The notes: generated from the letters alone by a model not told the origin. A DNA stretch of 38,373 nucleotides from an uncultured Enorma sp. (GCA_905210055.1 CAJLVH010000004.1:1-38373); one strand, 5' to 3'; counted from the stretch's first letter, positions 17,742 through 25,853 are shown. Numbers and translations are program-made.

Positions 17742-19211
17742 ATGTATAAACGCACGAAAATAGTCTGCACGATGGGACCTGCCTGCGACAACGACGAGAC
17801 CCTGCGAGAGATGATGAAAGCAGGCATGAACGTCGCCCGCTTCAACTTCTCCCATGGCTCGTACGAGGAGCACCACGACCGCATCCAGCGCGTCCGCCGC
17901 ATCGCCGCCGAGCTCGACATGACGATCGGCATCCTGCTTGACACCAAGGGCCCCGAGGTCCGCACCGGCCTGCTCAAGGATCACCAGAAGGCCTCCGTGA
18001 AGGCGGGCGACAAGATCGTCGTCACCGCCGCCCCCACTTCCGAGGACTTCCTTGGCGACGCCAGCCACATCTCGCTCGACTACCTCAACCTCCCCAACGA
18101 GGTCGAGCCGGGCTCGCGCATCCTCATCGACGACGGCATCGTCGAGCTCGAGGTCGAGAGCGTCGAGGGCCAGGACATGCACTGCGTCGTTAAGAACGAC
18201 GGCGAGATCGGCGAGCGCAAGGGTGTGAACCTGCCCAACGTCGAGATCGGCCTGCCCGCGATCACCGAGCGCGACCGTCAGGACATCCTCTTCGGCCTGA
18301 AGGAGGGCATCGACTACATCGCCGCTTCCTTCATTCGCAACGGTGCCGCCGTGCGCGAGATCCGCGAGCTCTGCCGTGAGAACGGCGGGGAGCACGTGGG
18401 CATCTTCCCCAAGATCGAGTGCGCTCTGGGCGTCCAGAACTTCGACGAGATCCTCAAGGCTTCCGATGGCATCATGGTTGCCCGCGGCGACCTGGGTATC
18501 GAGATCGCGCCCGAGCTCGTGCCGCACCTGCAGAAGAAGATGATCAAGAAGTGCAACGCTGCGTACAAGCCGGTCATCACCGCCACGCAGATGCTCGACT
18601 CCATGATCCGCAACCCGCGCCCCACGCGCGCCGAGGTCGCCGACGTCGCCAACGCCATCTATGACGGCACCGACGCCGTGATGCTCTCCGGCGAGTCCGC
18701 GGCCGGCAAGTACCCGGTCGAGGCCGTGCGCATGCAGGCGAGCATCGCGCACGAGACCGAGCAGTACCTGGGCCTGCACGCCGAGCTCAAGGTGCCCGAG
18801 GGCAGCCAGAGCACGCGCGTCATCAACAACGTCGTGGGCCTTTCGGCCGTGAACATGGCCACCACCGTGGGCGCGAAGTGCATCATCTGCCCCACCACCA
18901 CCGGCCGCACGGCGCGTCTCATCTCTCACTTCCGTCCTGCGGTGCCGGTCGTGGCGTTCTCCCGCCACCAGTGGGCGGTGCAGAAGATGCTCATGTACTG
19001 GGGCATCGAGCCGCACCTCGCCGCCATCACCCGCGACAGCGTCGACGATACCGTCGCCACGGCAATCGAATCTGCCAAGGAGCGCGGTTATGTGGAGCCG
19101 GGCGATGTCGCCGTCGTGACCGTGGGCGACCCCAAGACCGCCGTCGAGTCCACGCTCGGAGACGGCAAGCGCAGCTCCACGAACGTGGTCTACGTCGCTC
19201 AGGTGCGCTAA
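17742..19211 (+). CDS. pyk: Pyruvate kinase
   Basis: A 489-aa glycolytic enzyme converting phosphoenolpyruvate and ADP to pyruvate and ATP. The whole family signature is present: KIVCTMGPACDND at the N-terminus, MNVARFNFSHGSYEEH, ILLDTKGPEVRTG, the B-domain (about 70-170), the active-site segment IFPKIECALGVQNFDEI, VARGDLGIEI, ITATQMLDSMIRNPRPTRAE and SGESAAGKYP. The C-terminal allosteric domain (about 350-489) is complete and there is no PEP-utiliser extension. GGGAGG lies 5 nt before the ATG. It is monocistronic, with its own promoter and terminator. GC-biased codon choice is typical of a highly expressed gene here. Confidence 0.97.
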   Translation: MYKRTKIVCTMGPACDNDETLREMMKAGMNVARFNFSHGSYEEHHDRIQRVRRIAAELDMTIGILLDTKGPEVRTGLLKDHQKASVKAGDKIVVTAAPTSEDFLGDASHISLDYLNLPNEVEPGSRILIDDGIVELEVESVEGQDMHCVVKNDGEIGERKGVNLPNVEIGLPAITERDRQDILFGLKEGIDYIAASFIRNGAAVREIRELCRENGGEHVGIFPKIECALGVQNFDEILKASDGIMVARGDLGIEIAPELVPHLQKKMIKKCNAAYKPVITATQMLDSMIRNPRPTRAEVADVANAIYDGTDAVMLSGESAAGKYPVEAVRMQASIAHETEQYLGLHAELKVPEGSQSTRVINNVVGLSAVNMATTVGAKCIICPTTTGRTARLISHFRPAVPVVAFSRHQWAVQKMLMYWGIEPHLAAITRDSVDDTVATAIESAKERGYVEPGDVAVVTVGDPKTAVESTLGDGKRSSTNVVYVAQVR

Positions 19212-19261
19212 GCTGGCGCGTTGTTAGCCAAATAGAAGCGCTCTGCAGCATGTTTGCATCG

Positions 19262-19295
19262 AACCGCCCTCCCACGCGAGGGCGGTTTTCTTTTC
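19262..19295 (+). terminator. Rho-independent terminator of pyk
   Basis: A 10-bp perfect stem (19262-19271 with 19278-19287, AACCGCCCTC/GAGGGCGGTT) with a 6-nt loop is followed by TTTTCTTTTC. Confidence 0.9.
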
Positions 19296-19313
19296 TTCAA
19301 GCGCTCCTACGGC

Positions 19314-19454
19314 AAAACTTCCGGATATCAACGGTTATTTCCGCAAGCGCCGAGTAGATGAGTCTTTCTCTTCATAAAACACGCAGGTAGATGAGTTGCC
19401 CATATCTTGGCTACTCGGACTTTTACAAAACAACCGTTGATATCCGGAAGTTTT
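19314..19454. repeat. Copy A of a 125-bp structured element flanking the DUF559-like gene
   Basis: A perfect 23-bp terminal inverted repeat (19314-19336 with 19432-19454) encloses a core matching copy B (20682-20806) at about 100 of 125 positions with no gaps, aligned by hand over 19322-19446. Inside, CCGAGTAG (19350-19357) is complementary to CTACTCGG (19411-19418), and GGTA...TGCC forms a small hairpin with a 7-nt loop. T-runs follow the stem on both strands. It could be a structured RNA, a bidirectional terminator or a MITE-like mobile unit. No target-site duplication is evident. Confidence 0.8.
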
Positions 19455-19504
19455 TCTCAACAGTGCTGTCCCCCCACATAATTACTCCGGCGAACGTCGC
19501 AGGC

Positions 19505-19513
19505 TGGTATCAT
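19505..19513 (+). promoter_or_regulatory. Extended -10 promoter of the DUF559-like gene
   Basis: TGGTATCAT (TGn plus -10 TATCAT at 19508-19513) lies 32 nt before the start codon. No good -35 is seen, as expected for an extended -10 promoter. Confidence 0.45.
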
Positions 19514-19545
19514 AACAGCACATCACACGTGGAGGGGAGGCACGC

Positions 19546-20601
19546 ATGCATGAGTTCATCTGCGGAGTTTCGGCTTTTCGGCTGCTCAGAACCCCGCCGC
19601 AGGTTCTCGCGCTCTATCCGCCGCTCCCCGACATCTCAACACGAATTGGGAAACTCGCGAGAGCTCGCAACACCGATACCCTCGGCGGTCTGGGCGCACC
19701 CATCCACGTCCTTGTTACACAGCGCGAGCATCTCCGATACTCAAGTTCCGTCAAAATGCACCTCTGGTCGCAAGAGCTTCCCCTCGACTCATTCATCGAA
19801 AACGAGCTGGAAATCACACTCAGCTCGCCGCTCTTTACCCTGCTCACCATGGCGCCGCATGTTTCGGTTACGCATCTTGCAATGGCGATGTACGAACTCT
19901 GCGGCTCATTTTCCGTTTACCGCCCAGCACCCGAGATTCAAACCCACCTCGACGCGATCAGAAACACCAGGCTCTCACGCGACCTGTGGCAACAAGTTCG
20001 AGATGCGCACGGCAACGGCACCTCCCTCTGGAAGCGCCCTCCACTCATCACTGTGCATGAGCTTCAGCGCTATACCGAGCGCATCAACGGTCTACGCGGC
20101 AGCAAGCAATTCCGCCAGGCAGCGCAAATGGTAACCGGACAGACCGCCTCGCCACTCGAAGTGCAAGCTTCCATGCTGCTGGGAGCATCCCGACGGCTCG
20201 GCGGCGCAGGGCTTACGCCTTTCGAGAACAACCATCTGGTTCGCTTCGGCCGTGAAGCGCGCCGGCTCGCGGGAAGGCAACATTGCTACTGCGACCTCTT
20301 CTTTCCCGGCCGCAAGGGCGGACGAGCACTTGACGTCGAATGCCATGGACACCTCGTCCATGATTCAGCTGAACAAGGCGGCCTTGACGCCAATCGCACC
20401 CTTGCCTTCCAGAGCATGGGTATCGACGTCATCTTTCTCACCTATGAACAGCTTATCGACGAGGAACGCCGGCATGCTGCCATTGATCACATCGCCCGTT
20501 GTGCGGGACTTCGGCCTCGGCCTAAAACCGAAGCGCTTATGCAGAAGGAGCGGGCACTCTGTGAAGAGCTTTTCATCGATTGGGAGACGCTTGGTTCGTG
20601 A
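19546..20601 (+). CDS. AbiEi-like / DUF559 PD-(D/E)XK-type protein flanked by repeats
   Basis: A 351-aa protein. The N-terminal part (1-125) resembles AbiEi-type domains: FICGVSAFRLLRTPP, then APIHVLVTQREHLRYSSSVK and LEITLSSPLFTLLTMA. The C-terminal part (200-305) fits the DUF559/Vsr-like nuclease fold: SPLEVQASML (Glu205), CDLFFP (Asp250), ALDVECHGHLVH (Glu265, His267, His269), LDANRTLAFQSMGIDVIFLT. The usual Lys of the D-ExK motif is not obvious, so catalysis is uncertain. GGGGAGG lies 5 nt before the ATG. It stands alone between two copies of a 125-bp repeat, with no partner toxin visible. A defence or type IV toxin-antitoxin role is inferred from fold similarity only. Confidence 0.72.
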   Translation: MHEFICGVSAFRLLRTPPQVLALYPPLPDISTRIGKLARARNTDTLGGLGAPIHVLVTQREHLRYSSSVKMHLWSQELPLDSFIENELEITLSSPLFTLLTMAPHVSVTHLAMAMYELCGSFSVYRPAPEIQTHLDAIRNTRLSRDLWQQVRDAHGNGTSLWKRPPLITVHELQRYTERINGLRGSKQFRQAAQMVTGQTASPLEVQASMLLGASRRLGGAGLTPFENNHLVRFGREARRLAGRQHCYCDLFFPGRKGGRALDVECHGHLVHDSAEQGGLDANRTLAFQSMGIDVIFLTYEQLIDEERRHAAIDHIARCAGLRPRPKTEALMQKERALCEELFIDWETLGS

Positions 20602-20681
20602 GCGGCTACGCACGAGGCGCACAAACCCCGAAGACGAGCAAGGATTGCATCGGCTTTTCGGGCGCAAAATACAACTCGCGA

Positions 20682-20806
20682 CGGTTATCAACGGTTTTTT
20701 TCACAAGCTTCGAGTAGACAGGCGTTTCTCTTCATTGAACTCACAGGTAAACGTGTTGCCCATTTCCTGGCTACTCGGCCCTTCCCGAAACAACCGTTGA
20801 TATCCG
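20682..20806. repeat. Copy B of the 125-bp structured element
   Basis: Same length and orientation as copy A, with about 25 scattered substitutions and no indels. The terminal inverted repeat is shorter (15 bp, 20682-20696 with 20792-20806, one mismatch). The internal complementarity is kept, with a U-G pair replacing C-G in the CGAGTAG/CTACTCG stem, and the GGTA...TGCC stem is unchanged while its loop differs. It lies between two convergent genes. Confidence 0.8.
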
Positions 20807-20828
20807 AAATGAATGCGTCACAGGCGGC

Positions 20829-21740
20829 TCAGGACGTCTCAACAAGACATGCGTCCTGCAGCCGCCCTTCCAAAAGCGCGTCGGCGCGCTCTGCGACTTC
20901 TTCGAACACCGAGTCGAAGAATTCGCTGGTGAGCAGCCGATAACGCACCGGACCAGAGGGAAATGTATTCCCGCGCACGGTCTCGTGAGCAACCCCCACC
21001 GTCATGAGAACGGCACGCTCGTCGATTGAATACTGCGGAAACGCCGCCGCGGTTGCAATGAGACGTGGCGTAGCACGCGGCACGAGATCGATGGAGAGCG
21101 TCTTCCCGAACGCGTCGAAGTCCCCCTGCTTCTTAACGCGGAATTCCTCGCTAGGCGCAATGCCCTCGCGGTCGAGGAACTCGTTAACGCGCGTATTCCA
21201 TATGCAATCTGCCAGCAGATGCACCCAAACACCGAGCTCGAAATCGAATAGCGAGCGCGCGATGTCCGCAGGTGACACCGCCTCATCGAGCTTGCTGCCT
21301 TCTTGCGGCGGAACGCCGACGCCCTCGTAGCGTTGCGGATAGTGGACACGGCTCACGCGGTCGACCTCGAGCTTTAGGGACGAGGCGGCAATGAGCGGCG
21401 CACCGAGACGGCTCGCGACGGTGGGCCTCGCAGTACCCGCATCCTTCGAATCCGCTTGCAGCACATCACTGCCGGCGTACGCCGCATCCTGCGCGGCACG
21501 CACGACGTAGGCATCCCAAAACTCGCGCTCGCGCGGCTTGGGGATGAACGCCGGCTTGGCGAAATGCGTGGAGCGGTATGCGATGGGGCTTTCTATGCCC
21601 GGCGTCATATAGCCCACAGGGATATCGGGCACAAGGCTACCGAACAGGAACGCGTTGCGGTCGGCAACCGTGCGCGCCATGGCACCCCCGCGCGAAAACA
21701 GCCGCTCGGCATGCGCGATATGAATGTTCCAGCTGGGCAC
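20829..21740 (-). CDS. Zinc-dependent phospholipase C-like protein
   Basis: A 303-aa protein resembling the zinc-dependent phospholipase C/S1-P1 nuclease fold: PSWNIHIAHAERLF near the N-terminus (Trp4, His7, His10 as possible zinc ligands), NAFLFGSLVPDIPVGYM, YRSTHF and FELGVWVHLLADCIWN in mid-protein. Many bacterial relatives are uncharacterised cytoplasmic proteins; no signal peptide is visible here, so the substrate is unknown. I chose GTG at 21738-21740 because AAAGGA lies 6 nt upstream and the PSWN motif should be N-terminal; another in-frame GTG at 21806 would add 22 residues from within the inverted repeat. It follows pheT after a large hairpin. Confidence 0.62.
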   Translation of the reverse strand: MPSWNIHIAHAERLFSRGGAMARTVADRNAFLFGSLVPDIPVGYMTPGIESPIAYRSTHFAKPAFIPKPREREFWDAYVVRAAQDAAYAGSDVLQADSKDAGTARPTVASRLGAPLIAASSLKLEVDRVSRVHYPQRYEGVGVPPQEGSKLDEAVSPADIARSLFDFELGVWVHLLADCIWNTRVNEFLDREGIAPSEEFRVKKQGDFDAFGKTLSIDLVPRATPRLIATAAAFPQYSIDERAVLMTVGVAHETVRGNTFPSGPVRYRLLTSEFFDSVFEEVAERADALLEGRLQDACLVETS

Positions 21741-21754
21741 GAACAATCCTTTCA

Positions 21755-21808
21755 GAGTGAGAATCTGCGTCCTGCGAGGATCTACGTCCTTGACGCAGAT
21801 TCTCACTC
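21755..21808. repeat. 17-bp perfect inverted repeat between pheT and the phospholipase-like gene
   Basis: GAGTGAGAATCTGCGTC (21755-21771) is exactly complementary to 21792-21808; the 20-nt loop contains an inner AGGA/TCCT pair. In the reverse transcript it lies 10 nt after the pheT stop and 14 nt before the next start codon. There is no T-run, so it may be an attenuator, an mRNA-processing structure or a mobile remnant rather than a standard terminator. Confidence 0.75.
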
Positions 21809-21817
21809 AGTGAATAT

Positions 21818-24289
21818 CTAGCCGCGCACCTCGCCACCCACGGCCTTCGTGACCTTGGCGACGAGCTTGCCGTGCACGCGCTCAACCTCGTCCGAGGTGA
21901 GCGTATGGTCGTCGGCGCGATAGGTCAGCGCGAACGCCATGGATTTCTTGCCCGCACCCACGCGTGCCTCGTCGCGGTACACGTCGAACAGGCGCACGTC
22001 GCGAAGGAGCTTGCCGCCGGCGGAGCGCAGGCGACGCTCGAGGTCTTCGCAGGTCACGCCCTCGTCGACCACGATAGCCAGGTCGACGTCGACCGACGGG
22101 AACATCGAAAAGTCCTGGTACGCCTGCTGATCGCGCGCGCACTTCATAAGCGCGTCGAGGGAGAGCTCGAACGCCACCACCGGCAGGCCGATATCGTAGG
22201 CGTCGCGCACGGCAGGATGGATCTCGCCCACCCAACCAAGCTCCACGCCGCCGGCGAGCACCTCGGCCCCGCGACCGGGCTGCAAAAACGCGTAGCCCTC
22301 GCCCTCAGCGGAACGGAAACGCGCCTTCTCGACACGCAGCTGTGCCAGCAGCTCCTCCACGATGCCCTTGCCGTCGAAGAAGCGTAGCGGCCGGTACTTC
22401 TGGTTCCAGGTCATATCACCCCAGGCACCCGAAAGCACGCCAGCGATCGAGCGACGCTCCTTGGGCAAGCTCGCGTTCTCGCGGCCGCAGAAGAGCGTGC
22501 CCATCTCGTACAGATGAACGTTCGCCGTGCCGTGCGCGTTGTTATAGGCCACAGACTGCAGCAGCCCGGGCAGAAGCGAACGGCGCATCTCGGTTTGCTC
22601 GGCGACGAGCGGGTTCATGAGCACCACCGGCAGGCCGCGGCCATCGGTGCTCATGTGCGTCTTCTCGAGGTCGCCGGGAGCGGCGAAGGAATAGGTCGTG
22701 GTCTCGTTCAGGCCGCAGGAACGCATGATGGCGCCGATGCGACGAAGGAGCCGCTGGTCGTGCGTAAGCCCGCCGATATGGTTCTTCGCGGCGGGAATCG
22801 TCGCCTCGACGCGACCCATGCCCCACAGGCGCAGCACTTCCTCGATGAGGTCGATCTCGCGCTCGAGGTCCGGACGGAACGTGGGCGGCACCACGTGAAA
22901 CACAAGCTCGCCGTCGGCGGCGGCGCGCTCGACGGTGCAGCCCAGACGCACAAGCGAGCGCTCCACGAACTCCGGCTCGATCGCCGCGCCGCAGATGAGC
23001 TCCACGCGGTTCTGGCGCAGCGTGAGCTCGTTGCGCTCAACGGGCGCAGGGTACACGTCGATCGCACCGGAAACCACGGTCGCGCCGCAGCATTCCTCGA
23101 AGAGCGCCGCCGCGATAGCCGAAACCTGGTCGCAGCGCGTGCGGTCGACCTGGCGCTCGTAGCGAATGGACGCCTCGGAGATGAGCGTGAGGTCGCGGCT
23201 CGTGCGCGAGATGTGACTCGAGTCGAAGCAAGCCGCCTCGAGCAGCACGTCGTGCGTGGTCTCATCGATCTCGGAATCGAAGCTGCCCATCACACCGGCG
23301 AGGCACACCGGACGCGCGCCGTCATCGGTGATGACGCACATGTCGTGCGTGAGCTCGCGCTCCTGCTCGTCGAGGGTCACGATCTTCTCGCCATCGTGCG
23401 CGGCGCGCACCACCACATGCCGGCGGCCATCGCGCTCGGTGAGCTTGCCCAGGTCGAAGGCATGGAGCGGCTGGCCGGTGAGCATCATGACGTAGTTCGT
23501 GACGTCCACGACGTTGTTGATGGGGCGCATGCCCGCCGCCGTGACGCGCTCGGCGAGCCACTCGGGCGAAGGGCCGATCTTCACCCCGCGCACCACGCGT
23601 GCGGTATAGCGGCTGCAGAGCTCGGGGTCGTCGATGCGCACGTCAACGAGGTCGTCCACATGCATCGAAGTATCCTCGTGTTTGATGGCAGGCAGCTCGA
23701 TGTGCGTGTCGCGGTCGAAGATCGCGCCCACCTCGCGTGCGATACCCACCATGGAAAGGCAATCCGGGCGGTTCGGCGTGATCTCGCAGTCGAGCACGGT
23801 ATCGGACGAGCCGTGGTACTCAGCGAACGGCACGCCCACGGGCGCCTCTTCCGGCAGAATCATGATGCCGGAATGGTCACCCGAAAGCCCCAGCTCGCGG
23901 GCAGAGCAATTCATGCCGCAGCTCACGACGCCGCGAAGCTTGCTCTTCTTGATCTTCACGCCGCCGGGAAGCTCGGCGCCAACGAGTGCTGTAACGATAT
24001 GATCGCCCTGCTCGAAGTTCTGCGCGCCGCAGACAATCTGGAGCGGCTCGGGCTCGCCGTCCTCGCCCAGGTTGAAACGGCCTACGTCCACCCGGCACAC
24101 CCACATGTGGTCGGAATCCGGGTGCGGCTCCTTCGAAACCACCTGCGCCGTGACCACATGGTCGAACGCCTCGCCCACCGTATCGATCGACTCGACCTCC
24201 GTGCCCGTGCGGATGAACTCCGCCGCAAGCTCCTCCGGCGATTCCGGCACATCTACCAGCGTCTTCAGCCAGTTATAAGATACTTTCAT
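21818..24289 (-). CDS. pheT: Phenylalanine--tRNA ligase beta subunit
   Basis: An 823-aa beta subunit of the (alpha-beta)2 enzyme that charges tRNA-Phe. The order of domains is standard: N-terminal MKVSYNWLKTLVDVP, the EMAP-like tRNA-binding domain (about 40-160, PHPDSDHMWVCRVDVG, QIVCGAQNF, KLRGVVSCGM), the B3/B4 editing domain (about 210-390), B5 (about 405-485), the catalytic-like core and the C-terminal FDX-ACB anticodon-binding domain (about 728-823, FSMFPSVDVDLAIVVDEG). It follows pheS after 56 nt, with AAGGA 7 nt before the ATG. A matching tRNA-Phe gene is at 2025-2100. Confidence 0.97.
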   Translation of the reverse strand: MKVSYNWLKTLVDVPESPEELAAEFIRTGTEVESIDTVGEAFDHVVTAQVVSKEPHPDSDHMWVCRVDVGRFNLGEDGEPEPLQIVCGAQNFEQGDHIVTALVGAELPGGVKIKKSKLRGVVSCGMNCSARELGLSGDHSGIMILPEEAPVGVPFAEYHGSSDTVLDCEITPNRPDCLSMVGIAREVGAIFDRDTHIELPAIKHEDTSMHVDDLVDVRIDDPELCSRYTARVVRGVKIGPSPEWLAERVTAAGMRPINNVVDVTNYVMMLTGQPLHAFDLGKLTERDGRRHVVVRAAHDGEKIVTLDEQERELTHDMCVITDDGARPVCLAGVMGSFDSEIDETTHDVLLEAACFDSSHISRTSRDLTLISEASIRYERQVDRTRCDQVSAIAAALFEECCGATVVSGAIDVYPAPVERNELTLRQNRVELICGAAIEPEFVERSLVRLGCTVERAAADGELVFHVVPPTFRPDLEREIDLIEEVLRLWGMGRVEATIPAAKNHIGGLTHDQRLLRRIGAIMRSCGLNETTTYSFAAPGDLEKTHMSTDGRGLPVVLMNPLVAEQTEMRRSLLPGLLQSVAYNNAHGTANVHLYEMGTLFCGRENASLPKERRSIAGVLSGAWGDMTWNQKYRPLRFFDGKGIVEELLAQLRVEKARFRSAEGEGYAFLQPGRGAEVLAGGVELGWVGEIHPAVRDAYDIGLPVVAFELSLDALMKCARDQQAYQDFSMFPSVDVDLAIVVDEGVTCEDLERRLRSAGGKLLRDVRLFDVYRDEARVGAGKKSMAFALTYRADDHTLTSDEVERVHGKLVAKVTKAVGGEVRG

Positions 24290-24345
24290 CTCTTCGTCCT
24301 TCTCGTAACATTACCCCAGGGGTTTTTCTACATATCTCGTTTTCG

Positions 24346-25422
24346 CTAGAACTGGTTCAAGAAGCGCATATCTCCCGTCATAAGCGTGCGCAGGTCGGGC
24401 AGGTCGTATCGAAGCGCCGCGACGCGCTCCACGCCAATGCCGAACGCGAAGCCTGTGTAGCGCTCCGGATCGACGCCGCAGTTCACGAGCACGTTGGGGT
24501 CGATCATGCCGCAACCCAAGATCTCGATCCAGCCGCTGTGCTTGCAGAAGCTGCAACCCTTGCCGCCACATACGTGGCACGAAACGTCGAGCTCGCAGCT
24601 GGGCTCGGTGAAGGGGAAGAAGTGCGGGCGGTAACGCGTCTTGCGATCCGGGCCGAACATGGCCTTTGCGAAGTAGTCGAGCGTGCCCTTGAGGTCGCCG
24701 AACGTGATGCCTTCGTCCACGACCAAGCCTTCGACCTGGTTGAACTGCGGCAGATGGCAGGCGTCGGCCGTGTCGGGACGATAAACCGTGCCCGGGACGA
24801 TGGCGTAGATGGGCGGCTTCTGGTGCTCCATGATGTGAATCTGCACACCCGAGGTCTGCGTGCGCAGCAGCACGTCGCTCTCGCCATGGGCATGCTCCTC
24901 CGGGTGCGGCACGCTGCCGGGGGCGTTGTCCACCACGTAGAACGTGTCGCGCGCGGAGCGGCTGGGATGGTCCATGGGGGCGTTCAGCGCCGTGAAGTTG
25001 TACCAGGAGGTCTCGACCTCGGGACCGGATTCCACGGTATAGCCGATGCCGCAGAACACGTCCTCGATCTCTTCCTTGATCTGGTTGATGAGATGCGCGT
25101 GGCCGATGGTGGGGCGTGCGCCGGGCAGCGTCACGTCGACGGCCTCGGTGGCCATGAGGTTCGCCATGGCCTCGCGCTTGAGGTCGCCCTGAGCGCGCTC
25201 GATGAGCCCTTCCGCCATGCGGCGCAGCTCGTTCGCACGCTTGCCGAGCACCGGACGCTCTTCGGGTGCAACCTTGCCCATCATGTGCATGACCTGCGTG
25301 ATCTCGCCCTTTTTGCCGAGCAGTGCCACGCGCGCCGCCTCGAGCTTCTCGCTGTCGGTCGCGGAGGCGATCAGCTCCTTCGCGCGCGCCTCAAGCGCAT
25401 CGAGCTCTTCGACCAATCCCAT
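24346..25422 (-). CDS. pheS: Phenylalanine--tRNA ligase alpha subunit
   Basis: A 358-aa class II synthetase catalytic subunit. The N-terminal coiled coil (about 1-90) is followed by the core: HPSRSARDTFYV, motif 2 RYRPHFFPFTEPSCE, and motif 3 FAFGIGVERVAALRYD. A four-Cys insert (CHVCGGKGCSFCK) sits after motif 2, as in some Gram-positive PheS proteins. I chose the ATG at 25420-25422 (AGGGA 5 nt upstream); the longer frame reaching 25482 would begin inside the leader. It is the first gene of pheST and is preceded by a T-box leader that links its expression to uncharged tRNA-Phe. Confidence 0.97.
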   Translation of the reverse strand: MGLVEELDALEARAKELIASATDSEKLEAARVALLGKKGEITQVMHMMGKVAPEERPVLGKRANELRRMAEGLIERAQGDLKREAMANLMATEAVDVTLPGARPTIGHAHLINQIKEEIEDVFCGIGYTVESGPEVETSWYNFTALNAPMDHPSRSARDTFYVVDNAPGSVPHPEEHAHGESDVLLRTQTSGVQIHIMEHQKPPIYAIVPGTVYRPDTADACHLPQFNQVEGLVVDEGITFGDLKGTLDYFAKAMFGPDRKTRYRPHFFPFTEPSCELDVSCHVCGGKGCSFCKHSGWIEILGCGMIDPNVLVNCGVDPERYTGFAFGIGVERVAALRYDLPDLRTLMTGDMRFLNQF

Positions 25423-25490
25423 ATGCTTCCCTTTCTTCGCCGCGCCGAACGCCGAACGCCCGGCGATTGTTACCGTGTCCATGTCCTGAA

Positions 25491-25525
25491 GTGATAATTT
25501 CAGTACCAGGTACTGAAATTATCAC
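25491..25525. repeat. Perfect 35-bp palindrome in the pheS leader
   Basis: GTGATAATTTCAGTACC (25491-25507) and its exact complement (25509-25525) surround a single central A. It is AT-rich compared with its surroundings and lies between the T-box terminator and the pheS start codon. The function is unknown; it could be a second regulatory hairpin, a protein-binding site or a short mobile sequence. Confidence 0.85.
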
Positions 25526-25541
25526 CGCCGGACGCTGTCCC

Positions 25542-25582
25542 AAAAAACGAAAAGCCGCCCTTGGGACGAACCCAAGGACGGC
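25542..25582 (-). terminator. T-box regulated terminator
   Basis: On the reverse strand GCCGTCCTTGGG pairs with CCCAAGGGCGGC (25571-25582 with 25554-25565, one mismatch), with a 5-nt loop, followed by TTTTCGTTTTTT. Its 5' arm lies just after the T-box sequence, as expected for a terminator/antiterminator switch. Confidence 0.92.
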
Positions 25583-25838
25583 ATAGTTACCGCGGTACCA
25601 CCTTGATTGGCTGCCGGATGTCTGCCCGGCATGCCCTCTTTTGCCCGCTCTCGTTTGGGCGCACGGCTTCCCTACTCAGCTGCGCATGCTGCCGAAAACC
25701 CCGGTAGACACGCTGCCGTTCAAGTCGCTGCTCGGGAGTGAACGCTGTGTCCTTGCCCCCGCAGGAAGGCTTTCAGCCGGTGACCCTCCCTCTCTGTGCG
25801 GCGACGCGGCGGGCGCAACCCTCTCCGTCAACGCGTTG
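25542..25838 (-). promoter_or_regulatory. T-box riboswitch (Phe, specifier UUC) controlling pheST
   Basis: The reverse strand contains the canonical T-box AAGGTGGTACCGCGG (25590-25604), whose UGGU-type bulge pairs with the tRNA acceptor end, followed by the terminator at 25542-25582. Upstream is a stem-I region; the best specifier candidate is UUC (25740-25742, followed by A), matching phenylalanine and the downstream genes. Uncharged tRNA-Phe should stabilise the antiterminator and allow read-through. The 5' boundary is set from the promoter at 25845-25853. Confidence 0.92.
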
Positions 25839-25844
25839 GTCGAC

Positions 25845-25853
25845 ATGATAGCA
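25845..25853 (-). promoter_or_regulatory. Extended -10 promoter of pheST
   Basis: On the reverse strand TGCTATCAT forms an extended -10 element (TATCAT at 25845-25850). No convincing -35 is present. Transcription from about 25838 would produce the T-box leader. Confidence 0.55.

Noticed and set aside
17685..19016. Reverse open frame of 443 codons opposite pyk
   Set aside because: Antisense shadow of the GC-biased pyk gene, with no family motifs or ribosome-binding site.
19391..19460. Small peptide reading through the right part of copy A
   Set aside because: Aligned with copy B, the substitutions in that frame fall at first and second codon positions, the opposite of coding constraint.
22514..24349. 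Forward open frame of 611 codons opposite pheT
   Set aside because: Antisense shadow; pheT is complete on the other strand with all its domains.
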